A stretch of DNA of 62,379 bases. Origin: Nocardiopsis alborubida. GTDB lineage: Bacteria > Actinomycetota > Actinomycetes > Streptosporangiales > Streptosporangiaceae. Position numbers and translations under genes: made by a program. The DNA lies in assembly GCF_012396365.1 (NCBI RefSeq), contig NZ_JAAXPG010000039.1:1-62379 (forward strand), written 5' to 3'. The notes beneath the pieces were generated by a model. That model saw only the letters and a program-made list of their open reading frames with translations. It did not search any database and had not been told where the DNA came from. Each line of letters starts with the position of its first letter. Position 1 is the stretch's first letter. Positions 35,186-43,579 of the stretch are shown here, piece by piece.

Positions 35186-37038
35186 ACCTGGGACACGTCG
35201 CGCGCGGCGCCGGTGGAGGCCGAGGTCGCCATGGCCGCGTAGGCGCGCAGCGCCGCGGTCACCGGCCGCTGGCGGTCGCGCGGCCTGAACCGGCCCAGCT
35301 CCTTGAGCAGGCGCTCGCGGCGCGTGTCGAGCTCCTCCGGGGAGACCTCCAGCACGATGCCCCGGTTGGGGATGTCGATGCTGATGACGTCGCCGTCCTC
35401 CACCAGCGCGATGTCACCGCCCGCGGCGGCCTCGGGGGAAGCGTGGCCGATGGACAGTCCCGACGTGCCGCCGGAGAAGCGGCCGTCGGTGATGAGGGCG
35501 CAGGCCTTGCCCAGACCGCGGCCCTTGAGGAAGCTCGTCGGGTACAGCATCTCCTGCATGCCCGGACCGCCCTTGGGGCCCTCGTAGCGGATGACCACCA
35601 CGTCACCGGGCTCGATCCGCTTGTTGAGGATGCCGTCGACGGCGTCCTCCTGGGACTCGAACACCTTGGCGGGTCCGGAGAAGGTCCACAGCTCCTCCTC
35701 CACACCCGCGGTCTTGACGATCGCGCCGTCCGGGGCGAGGTTGCCGAACAGCACCGCCAGCCCGCCGTCCTTGGTGTAGGCGTGCTCGACGGAGCGGATG
35801 CAGCCCTTCTCCCGGTCGGTGTCCAGGGTGTCCCAGCGGGTGCTCTGCGAGTAGGCCTTCGTGGTGCGCTTTCCGCCGGGGGCGGCGTGGAACAGCTCCA
35901 GGGCCTCGGGTGAGACGGTGTCGGAGGCGATGTCCCACTCGGCGACGAACTCGCCGATCGTCTTGCCGTGCACCGTGGGCAGGGAGGTGTCCAGCAGGCC
36001 GCCGCGGGCCAGCTCGCCCAGGATGGAGGGGATGCCGCCCGCCCGGTGCACGTCCTCGATGTGGTACTTCTCGGTGTTCGGCGCGACCTTGCACAGGCAC
36101 GGCACCCGGCGCGAGACCGCGTCGATCTCGGGCAGGCCGAAGCCGACACCCGCCTCGGTGGCGGCGGCCAGCAGGTGCAGGATCGTGTTGGTGGAGCCGC
36201 CCATGGCCACGTCCAGGGCCATGGCGTTGCCGAAGGCCTCGGGGGTGGCGATGGACAGCGGCAGCACGGAGGCGTCGTCGTCCTCGTAGTAGCGCTTGGC
36301 GGCCTCCACGACCAGGCGTCCGGCGTCCTCGTACAGGGCGCGGCGGGCGGTGTGGGTGGCCAGCACGGTGCCGTTGCCGGGCAGGGCCAGGCCGATCGCC
36401 TCGGTGAGGCAGTTCATCGAGTTGGCGGTGAACATGCCCGAGCAGGAGCCGCAGGTCGGGCAGGCGGCCTCCTCCATCTCGTCCAGTTCGGCCTGGGAGA
36501 CGCTCTCGTCCGCCGCGGCGATCATGGGGTTGATCAGGTCCAGCTTGCGCACGGTGGTGGCGGTGCCCTCGACCACCGTGACCTTGCCCGCCTCCATGGG
36601 GCCGCCGGAGACGAACACCGTGGGGATGTTCAGGCGCAGCGCGGCCAGCAGCATGCCGGGCGTGATCTTGTCGCAGTTGGACACGCACACCAGGGCGTCG
36701 GCGCAGTGCGCGTTGACCATGTACTCGACCGAGTCGGCGATCAGCTCGCGGCTGGGCAGGGAGTAGAGCATGCCGCCGTGGCCCATGGCGATGCCGTCGT
36801 CCACGGCGATGGAGTTGAACTCGCGGGGGACGCCGCCCGCCTCGCGGATGGCGTTGGCGACGACCTCGGCCACCTCGCGCAGGTGGACGTGGCCCGGGAC
36901 GAACTCGGTGAAGCTGTTGGCCACGGCCACGATGGGCTTGCCGAAGTCCTCGCGCTCCACACCGGTGGCGCGCATGAGGGCGCGCGCGCCGGCCATGTTC
37001 CTGCCGTGGGTGACCGTGCGTGAGCGTAGGACTGGCAT
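35176..37038 (-). CDS. ilvD: Dihydroxy-acid dehydratase IlvD
   Basis: 620 residues, the usual length. It converts 2,3-dihydroxy-isovalerate or -methylvalerate into the 2-oxo acids in valine, leucine and isoleucine synthesis. Seen: MPVLRSRTVTHGRNMAGARALMRATG, CVSNCDKITPGMLLAALRLNIP, CPTCGSCSGMFTANSMNCL with the Fe-S cysteines, MGGSTNTILHLLA, and DGRFSGGTSGLSIGHASPEAA. ATG 37038 has GGGAG eight bases upstream; ATG 37053 would add five residues. It stands apart from other ilv genes. The stop region is tandemly duplicated. Confidence 0.97.
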   Translation of the reverse strand: MPVLRSRTVTHGRNMAGARALMRATGVEREDFGKPIVAVANSFTEFVPGHVHLREVAEVVANAIREAGGVPREFNSIAVDDGIAMGHGGMLYSLPSRELIADSVEYMVNAHCADALVCVSNCDKITPGMLLAALRLNIPTVFVSGGPMEAGKVTVVEGTATTVRKLDLINPMIAAADESVSQAELDEMEEAACPTCGSCSGMFTANSMNCLTEAIGLALPGNGTVLATHTARRALYEDAGRLVVEAAKRYYEDDDASVLPLSIATPEAFGNAMALDVAMGGSTNTILHLLAAATEAGVGFGLPEIDAVSRRVPCLCKVAPNTEKYHIEDVHRAGGIPSILGELARGGLLDTSLPTVHGKTIGEFVAEWDIASDTVSPEALELFHAAPGGKRTTKAYSQSTRWDTLDTDREKGCIRSVEHAYTKDGGLAVLFGNLAPDGAIVKTAGVEEELWTFSGPAKVFESQEDAVDGILNKRIEPGDVVVIRYEGPKGGPGMQEMLYPTSFLKGRGLGKACALITDGRFSGGTSGLSIGHASPEAAAGGDIALVEDGDVISIDIPNRGIVLEVSPEELDTRRERLLKELGRFRPRDRQRPVTAALRAYAAMATSASTGAARDVSQVEK

Positions 37039-37214
37039 GGGGTGGGCTCCCATCGTTGCGGGTGTTTCCCCTCGATGGTAGTCCTTCGTCGTACCGGTCT
37101 GGTCTCGTACTGGAAGACGGGCCATCCGGATCGTGAGACGGCGGTGGTGGGAGGGTCGGGCGCGGGCCGCTTCGCGGCCGGGTCGGGAGGGCGGGAAGGC
37201 CCTGGACACAGGAG

Positions 37215-37251
37215 GGCCCGGGTGCCACGGAGCCGTGGTCCGTCCCGGGCC
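37215..37251 (-). terminator. Terminator after NERD gene
   Basis: Nested hairpin: outer 8-bp arms GGCCCGGG/CCCGGGCC and inner 6-bp arms CCACGG/CCGTGG, 29 bases beyond the NERD stop and upstream of ilvD. Confidence 0.6.
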
Positions 37252-37279
37252 GGAGCCGTGTCAGGGGGGTGGGGGCGTC

Positions 37280-38107
37280 TCAGTACCTGGGCGGCAGGGC
37301 CTTCAGTGCGGCCTGGTAGATCTCCTCGATCTCCTTCTCGGTGAGGCGGTCCCGGCCGCTGCGCAGCCACTTGCGGACCTTGGTGCCGGTGATGATGTCC
37401 ACGCCCCGCAGCCGGTGGCTGTCCCAGGGCATGCCGGGGCCGTAGATGGCCAGCGACGCGCGCACCTTGATCTCACGCCCCAGTTCGGAGCTGATCAGGT
37501 CCTGCGCCCGCTTGGCCTCCTCCAGGGCCTCGTCGATGCGCTCGTTCTTGCTGAACCGCCCGTGGTAGAGCTTCTCCAGCTTGTTGCGCAGCGGAAGCCG
37601 CTTGTCCCACGACTCGGAGTCGATGGCGAACGCGCCCCGTCGGCCCACGATGAAGTGGTCGATCTGGCCGTTGCCGCCGGGCACCGCGCGCGCGTGCAGG
37701 ACGCGGTAGCCGAGCTGCTTCATCACCTTGAGCTGTGCCTCGGTCTTGCGCTGGGCCGCCGAGGGCTTGCGCCAGCGCGGGATCTCCGACTCGCGACGGG
37801 ACGCGTACACCATGACCCCGGCCAGGGTGAGGACGCCGAAGGTGACGCCGGTCCGCCAGTCGGAGGTGAGCAGGCCGACCAGGACGGCCACCACGGCGGC
37901 ACCGCCGCCGCGCACCACCCACCTGCGTGCGGTCTGGTTGGACCGCAGGGCGCCGTAGACCGCCTTGCCGCCCGAGGTGTCCTTCTTTTTTCTCTGGTTG
38001 GGGAAAAAGAGGGCTTCGGGCCTTTCGGGGTCCGGTCCCTCGGACGATGGAGTGGAGCCGTTCACTCTGGTAGCCGATTTCACGTCGGACAGGTTAGTTC
38101 GATCCAT
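37280..38107 (-). CDS. Membrane-associated NERD domain protein
   Basis: 275 residues. A polar N-terminus (about 1-60) is followed by two short hydrophobic segments (VVRGGGAAVVAVLVGLLTS and GVTFGVLTLAGVMVYA). The C-terminal NERD (nuclease-related) domain has AEAQLKVMKQLGYRVLHARAVPGGNGQIDHFIVGRRGAFAIDSESWDKR-type elements, with the D/E-x-K-like core QIDHFIVG...IDSESWDK. NERD domains resemble restriction-endonuclease folds, but their substrate is mostly unknown. The upstream intergenic region (38108-38278) is AT-rich and shared with the divergent amidase gene. Confidence 0.88.
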   Translation of the reverse strand: MDRTNLSDVKSATRVNGSTPSSEGPDPERPEALFFPNQRKKKDTSGGKAVYGALRSNQTARRWVVRGGGAAVVAVLVGLLTSDWRTGVTFGVLTLAGVMVYASRRESEIPRWRKPSAAQRKTEAQLKVMKQLGYRVLHARAVPGGNGQIDHFIVGRRGAFAIDSESWDKRLPLRNKLEKLYHGRFSKNERIDEALEEAKRAQDLISSELGREIKVRASLAIYGPGMPWDSHRLRGVDIITGTKVRKWLRSGRDRLTEKEIEEIYQAALKALPPRY

Positions 38108-38278
38108 ATCCGAGTCCTAGTGCATTACTTCTCACACTTTTCTATCCCCTGTTCCTTGGCGTGCAAGCGTGTCAGCCGCCTCAGGACAGGGAATGCTTAC
38201 CTTTCGGTCAGTCTCTCTGGAGAAGTCGGGTCCTCCTTCCCGTGGTGCCCTGCGGTGTGCCCGCTAATCTGACTCGCC

Positions 38279-39718
38279 ATGACCCAGATCCATGACCTTC
38301 CGGCCCACCGCCTCCTCGCGATGGTCCGCAGTCGTGAGCTGTCGCCTACTGAGATCACTGAGCACTTCCTGGACCGGATCGAGAGGTACGACCACCTCGT
38401 CGGTGCGTACATTACGGTCACCCCGGAAAAGGCGCTCGAACAAGCCCGTTACGCGCAGAACCGGGTGATGGCCGACACGCCGGACGCCTTACCGCCCCTC
38501 CTCGGGCTCCCCGTACCCGTCAAGGACCTCGACCCGGTCGCCGGGGTCCGCATGACCCAGGGCTCGCCGGTCTTCCGTGACGCCGTCGCCCCGACCGACT
38601 CCGGCATGGTCGCCCGGCTGCGCGCCGCGGGCGCGGTCCTGCCGGGAAAGACCAACACCCCCGAGTTCGGGTCGAGCTGCTACACCGAGAACGCCGTCGC
38701 CCCGCCCTCCCGCAACCCCTGGAACACCGACCTGTCCCCGGGCGGCTCCAGCGGAGGCGCCGCGGCGGCCGTCGCCGCCGGACTCGCCCCCGCGGCCCAG
38801 GGCAGCGACGGCGGCGGCTCGATCCGCATTCCCGCCAGCGCGTGCGGGCTCTTCGGTCTCAAACCCACCCGCGGCCGGATCTCCGGCGCGCCGCTCAAGC
38901 CCGACCTCGCGGGCCTGTCCACCGCCGGACCACTCACCCGCGGCGTCCGCGACGCCGCCCTCCTCCTGGACGCCATGGCCTTCTCCGGACCGGGTGACCA
39001 CTTCACCGCCCCGCCCCTGCCGCCGGGCGAGACGTTCGCCGACCACGTGGACCGCGAACCCGGACGCCTGCGCATCGGCTGCCACGCCACCACCGGCTCC
39101 GCGGGGATCCCCGTGCACCCCCACGTCCTGGCCGCGCACGAGGAGGCCGTCCGTCTCCTGACCGACCTGGGACACGAGGTGGAGGAGGTCCCCGCCCCCG
39201 GGGACGCCCACTTCGGCGGCTCCTTCATGGCGGACTTCGGGGTGGTCTGGGCGGCGATGGCCTCGGCCACACCGGTCGCCCCCGCCCGAGAGGCCGAGCT
39301 GAGCCCCCTCAACCGGTTGCTGCGCGGGAGGGCCCGCGCCACGCCCGTCCCCGACTACATCGCCGCCTGCGCCCGCCTCCAGCGCGGCGTCCGCTCCCTC
39401 GTCGCCGCGACCGAGCCCCTCGACGCGGTGCTCTCGCCCGTGCTGGCCGCGCCCCCGGTCCCGTTGGGGCACTTCACCGGCGACGGTCCCGAGGAGGAGT
39501 TCCGGCGGATGACCGCGTTCGCGCCGTTCACCTCGGTCTACAACGTCTCGGGCCAGCCCTCGGTCAGCGTCCCCCTGCACTGGTCGCCCGAGGGGTTGCC
39601 GATCGGCGTCATGCTCACCGGCCGCATGGGAGGCGAGGGCACACTGCTGTCGCTGTCCGCGCAGCTCGAACGCGCGCGCCCGTGGGCCCACCGCGCCGCG
39701 CGGGTCCGCGTCGGCTGA
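38279..39718 (+). CDS. Amidase signature family amidase
   Basis: 479 residues with the Ser-cisSer-Lys triad of the family: K82 in GLPVPVKDLDPV, S157 in SPGGSSGGAAAA and nucleophile S181 in GSDGGGSIRIPAS, with the expected 24-residue spacing between the serines. GLFGLKPTRGRISGAP follows. It hydrolyses an amide; the substrate is unknown and it is not GatA, since no gatB/C is near. ATG 38279 lies eight bases behind TAATCT and no Shine-Dalgarno is visible, so it may be leaderless. It is convergent with the MFS gene. Confidence 0.94.
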   Translation: MTQIHDLPAHRLLAMVRSRELSPTEITEHFLDRIERYDHLVGAYITVTPEKALEQARYAQNRVMADTPDALPPLLGLPVPVKDLDPVAGVRMTQGSPVFRDAVAPTDSGMVARLRAAGAVLPGKTNTPEFGSSCYTENAVAPPSRNPWNTDLSPGGSSGGAAAAVAAGLAPAAQGSDGGGSIRIPASACGLFGLKPTRGRISGAPLKPDLAGLSTAGPLTRGVRDAALLLDAMAFSGPGDHFTAPPLPPGETFADHVDREPGRLRIGCHATTGSAGIPVHPHVLAAHEEAVRLLTDLGHEVEEVPAPGDAHFGGSFMADFGVVWAAMASATPVAPAREAELSPLNRLLRGRARATPVPDYIAACARLQRGVRSLVAATEPLDAVLSPVLAAPPVPLGHFTGDGPEEEFRRMTAFAPFTSVYNVSGQPSVSVPLHWSPEGLPIGVMLTGRMGGEGTLLSLSAQLERARPWAHRAARVRVG

Positions 39719-39794
39719 CCGGCACGGGCCCGTCCCCTCCGCCAACGCAGGTCAGCACTCCCATGACACACCAGCAACGTTTCTGGCCGGTCCG

Positions 39795-41117
39795 CTAACG
39801 GGACTCGTCGGGCGCGGCGGCCGCCTCGGCGCCCGCCGCCGCGCCGTGCACCGGCGGAGCCTCCAGCACGCTCCCGACGTCCTCGACGGCGGGGCCGCCC
39901 GACCCCTCGTCGGCCTCGGGGCGTGGCTCGGGCACGAACAGGCTCAGCAGCGCCGACACCAGCACCAGCAGCGCGGCCCCCAGCATGCCGCCCGCGATCC
40001 CCATGAGGTCGATCAGGCCGCCGGACAGCGGACCGGCCACCGCCCCGCCCACGCCCAGCGCCGTGGACATCCACCCGAAGGCCTCGGCCCGCCGACGCGC
40101 GGGGGCCAGGTCGCCCAGACGGCCCATGACCGCGGCCAGGGTCGGCGCCAGCGCCATACCGGACAGGAACAGCAGCGGTGTGATCAGCAGGGGCGTCGGC
40201 AGCTGCGCGACCGGCGGCACGAACGGCACCAGCACCGCCACGCCCAGCGCCGAGCCGAAGCAGCGGCGAACCAGGTGGGGGCGGCCGCGCAGCGCGCCCG
40301 CGATCGCCCCGCCCACCAGCGACCCCAGCGCCCACACCGAGGCCAGCACCATCACGTACTGCGGGGCGCCGAGCTCGTTGGCCCACGCCACGATCACCAG
40401 GTCCACGCCCATGATCCCGCTGACCATCAGCAGACACATGAGGAACAGCGCCACCAGTGCCGGGCTGCGCAGCAGGCTCCGGCGGGGACCCCGCGGCTCC
40501 TCCCCGGCTCCCTCCTCGACCAGCGCGGGACCGGTCACCCCGGCCCGCCGCAGCCCGAGCGCGAACCCGACCGAGCCGAGCAGCGCCACCACCGACAGCA
40601 GCACCAGCGCCCAGCGCGCGCCGGCGAAGGCCACCACGCCAGCGGTCATGATCGGGGAGAAGACGAAGAGCAGCTCCTGGGTGGTCGCCTCGGCCGCGTA
40701 GATCGCCTGCCGTTCGGGACCGCGCGTCAGCCGCGGCCACAGCGCCCGCACGATCTGGTTCGCCGGGGAGCCGAACACTCCGGTGCCCAACGCGAGCGGG
40801 AGCGAGAGCCACCACAGCTGCGCGGGGAGAAGGACCAGGCCCAGCAGACCCGCGCTGAACACCACGCCGCACACCAGCACCAGCCGGTCGGTGCCGCCCC
40901 GGTCGGCCATCCGCCCGCGCAGCGGCCCCACCAGCGCCATGCCCAGGGTGAAGGTGCCCGCGACCAGCCCGGCCAGTGTGTAGGAGCCGGTCCACCCCTC
41001 CACCAGGAAGGTGACCGCGATCATCAGCCCCGGCATGTAGAAGCGCGCGGCCAGGGACCAGGCCAGCAGGGGCAGGACGTGGGGGACGGCGAAGAGCCGC
41101 CGGTAGTTCGCGAGCAC
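39795..41117 (-). CDS. MFS transporter (drug-efflux type)
   Basis: 440 residues with about 12 membrane helices. Seen: MLANYRRLFAVPHVLPLLAWSLAARF, a loop 2-3 motif of the form GPLRGRMADRGGTDRL, and the central loop around residues 195-220. The C-terminal 50 residues are Ala/Glu/Pro-rich and polar. Substrate unknown; efflux is typical of this layout. GTG 41117 starts the first membrane-proximal segment; no clear ribosome binding site precedes it and the frame is open far upstream. It is divergent from malQ. Confidence 0.9.
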   Translation of the reverse strand: MLANYRRLFAVPHVLPLLAWSLAARFYMPGLMIAVTFLVEGWTGSYTLAGLVAGTFTLGMALVGPLRGRMADRGGTDRLVLVCGVVFSAGLLGLVLLPAQLWWLSLPLALGTGVFGSPANQIVRALWPRLTRGPERQAIYAAEATTQELLFVFSPIMTAGVVAFAGARWALVLLSVVALLGSVGFALGLRRAGVTGPALVEEGAGEEPRGPRRSLLRSPALVALFLMCLLMVSGIMGVDLVIVAWANELGAPQYVMVLASVWALGSLVGGAIAGALRGRPHLVRRCFGSALGVAVLVPFVPPVAQLPTPLLITPLLFLSGMALAPTLAAVMGRLGDLAPARRRAEAFGWMSTALGVGGAVAGPLSGGLIDLMGIAGGMLGAALLVLVSALLSLFVPEPRPEADEGSGGPAVEDVGSVLEAPPVHGAAAGAEAAAAPDESR

Positions 41118-41312
41118 ACCCCGATTATGCAGATGTCCAGGACACACGGCGATCGATTTGACGGCCTGTGCAGAGCGCCCCTTTGTACGTGCTGGACAGT
41201 CCGGAGGCGCCGCGCGGGGAGCCGTTATCGGCCCGCACCCCGGACACGTTCTGGTCCCACGCCGGAACGGCCTCCGGTGTACGGAGCCCCTGGTAGGGCA
41301 TGATCGGATTCT

Positions 41313-43346
41313 GTGAGGGACGTTCAGCTGGCACGGTTGGCAGAGCAGCACGGAGTCGCGACGACCTACGAGGACTGGCGGGGGCGCAGGGTTCCGGTCA
41401 GTCCCGACACCATTCGCCATGTCCTGGCCGCCCTGGGCGTGGACCCGGCGGCCCCGGTCCCCGGGACGGCCCCGGGCCCGCTGCCGCCCGCGGTGGTCGT
41501 CCGCGAGGGCAAGGCGCCCGACCTCGTGCTCCCCGAGGGGGCGCACAGCGTCGTCGAGACCTCCGGCGGCTCCCTGCTGCCCTTCGGCCCCGGACTGCCG
41601 CTGGGCGTGCACACCCTGCGCGTCACCGACGGCGCCGCCGAGCGCACCGCGCCCCTGCTCGTGGCCCCCGACCGCATCGAACCCAGCGCGCTCAGGGACA
41701 ACCCGCGCCTGTGGGGGATCATGGCGCAGGTCTACAGCGTGCGCTCCCGCGCCTCCTGGGGCACCGGCGACCTGCGCGACCTCGCCGAGCTCACCGACTG
41801 GAGCGCGCGCGACCTGGGCGCCGACTTCACCCTGATCAACCCGGTGCACGCCACCGAACCGCTGCCCCCGGTGGAGCCCTCGCCCTACCTCCCGGTGAGC
41901 CGCCGCTACGCCAGCCCCCTCTACATCCGCATCGAGGACGTGCCCGAGTACGCCCGGCTCGACCCCGCCCAGCGCGAGGGCATCCAGCGCCTGGCCCGGC
42001 CGCTGCGCGAACGCGGCCGCACCGCCGACCTCCTCGACCGCGACTCCGTGTGGAGGGCCAAGCGCACCGCCCTGGAGGTGCTCTTCGAGGCGCCCCGCGC
42101 CCCCGGCCGCGAGGCGTCCCTGCGCGCCTACCTCGAACGCGAGGGCCGACCGCTGGTCGAGTTCGCCACCTGGTCGGCCCTGGCCGAGCAGCACGGCACC
42201 GACTACCGGGCCTGGCCGCACGGGCTGCGCGGGGTCCACAGCCGCGCCGTCGGTGAGGAGGCCCTGCGCAGGTGGCCCGCCGTGGAGTTCCACCGCTGGC
42301 TCCAGTGGATCCTCGACGAACAGCTCTCCCAGGCGCAGACCACCGCCGAGACCGGCGGGATGGCCGTCGGTATCGTGCACGACCTGGCGATCGGCGTGCA
42401 GGCGGGAGGCGCGGACGCGTGGATGTACGGGGACGCGCTCGTGCCCGGACTGCACGTGGGGGCGCCCCCGGACGAGTTCAACCAGCAGGGGCAGGACTGG
42501 GGCCAGCCCCCCTGGCACCCCCGGCACCTGGCCGAGCGCGGCTACGAACCGTTCCGCCAGATCCTCGCCCAGGCGTTCCGCTACGCGGGCGGGGTCCGCA
42601 TCGACCACGTCATGGGCATGTTCCGGCTCTGGTGCGTGCCCGAGGGCGCCTCCGCGGCCGAGGGCGCCTACGTCAGGTTCGACCACGAGGGCATGGTGGG
42701 CACGCTCGCCCTGGCCGCCCACCGGGCGGACGCCGTCGTGGTCGGGGAGGACCTGGGTACCGTGGAGCCGTGGGCGCGCGGGCACCTCGCCGACCGCGGG
42801 GTCCTGGGCACCTCCGTGCTGTGGTTCGAGCAGGACGCCGACGGACGCCCGCGCCCGCCGGGGGAGTGGCGCACCGACTGCCTGGCCACGGTCGCCACCC
42901 ACGACCTGCCGCCGGTGGCGTCGTTCCTGTCCACCGAGCACGTGGAGCTGCGCGGCCGGCTGGGGCTGCTCGGCCGCCCCGTGGAGGAGGAGCGCGCCGA
43001 CGCGGAGTCCAGGGTGGAGCGCTGGCGCGAGCTCCTGGTGGAGCTGGGCCTGCTCGACGACGACGTCGACCCGGTGGCCGACCCGGCCGCCGTGGTGGCG
43101 GCCATGCACGCCTACCTGGTGGCCACCCCCGCCCGCATGATCGGGGTCGCGCTCACCGACGTGGTGGGGGAGCGGCGCATGCAGAACCAGCCCGGCACCA
43201 GCGACGAGTACCCGAACTGGCGCATCCCGCTCACCAGCGGAGAGGGCGAGCCGGTCCTGGTGGACGAGCTCCTCGCCGACCCGCGCATGGTGGCGCGCAT
43301 CCGCCGCACCCTCGGACCGGTCGGCGGCCGTGACCGCACCCCCTAG
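41313..43346 (+). CDS. malQ: 4-alpha-glucanotransferase (amylomaltase) MalQ
   Basis: 677 residues, GH77. An N-terminal extension of about 150 residues, typical for actinobacteria, precedes the barrel with LWGIMAQVYSVRSRASWGTGDL, GGVRIDHVMGMFRLWCVPEG (nucleophile Asp region), VVVGEDLGTVEP (acid/base Glu region) and VATHDLPPVASFL. It transfers glucan segments between maltodextrins in glycogen and maltose turnover. The malto-enzyme stands alone with no other glycogen gene nearby. GTG 41313 follows closely on upstream sequence with no strong Shine-Dalgarno. Confidence 0.95.
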   Translation: MRDVQLARLAEQHGVATTYEDWRGRRVPVSPDTIRHVLAALGVDPAAPVPGTAPGPLPPAVVVREGKAPDLVLPEGAHSVVETSGGSLLPFGPGLPLGVHTLRVTDGAAERTAPLLVAPDRIEPSALRDNPRLWGIMAQVYSVRSRASWGTGDLRDLAELTDWSARDLGADFTLINPVHATEPLPPVEPSPYLPVSRRYASPLYIRIEDVPEYARLDPAQREGIQRLARPLRERGRTADLLDRDSVWRAKRTALEVLFEAPRAPGREASLRAYLEREGRPLVEFATWSALAEQHGTDYRAWPHGLRGVHSRAVGEEALRRWPAVEFHRWLQWILDEQLSQAQTTAETGGMAVGIVHDLAIGVQAGGADAWMYGDALVPGLHVGAPPDEFNQQGQDWGQPPWHPRHLAERGYEPFRQILAQAFRYAGGVRIDHVMGMFRLWCVPEGASAAEGAYVRFDHEGMVGTLALAAHRADAVVVGEDLGTVEPWARGHLADRGVLGTSVLWFEQDADGRPRPPGEWRTDCLATVATHDLPPVASFLSTEHVELRGRLGLLGRPVEEERADAESRVERWRELLVELGLLDDDVDPVADPAAVVAAMHAYLVATPARMIGVALTDVVGERRMQNQPGTSDEYPNWRIPLTSGEGEPVLVDELLADPRMVARIRRTLGPVGGRDRTP

Positions 43347-43530
43347 CGAGCCCGGAACCGTTGCCGGTGTGACATGAGGGATCCTGACCTGCGGTGAGGG
43401 ACGACTGGTCCGGTGCGCCCTTTCGGTCCCGGAACCGGTCGCCGGGGCAGGCGCCTCCGACGGACGCCCGCGGGGCGGTCCCCGACCCTCACCCGGGAGC
43501 GGCCCGCACGGCCGGAGCCGAACACACGGA

Positions 43531-43566
43531 CGCGCCCGCCCCGCCTGCGACGGCGGGGCGGGCGCG
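43531..43566. terminator. Strong hairpin between convergent malQ and pepN
   Basis: Perfect 15-bp stem with a 6-base loop, 13 bases beyond the pepN stop codon and 185 after malQ. Confidence 0.75.
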
Positions 43567-43579
43567 CCGCTTCCCCGCC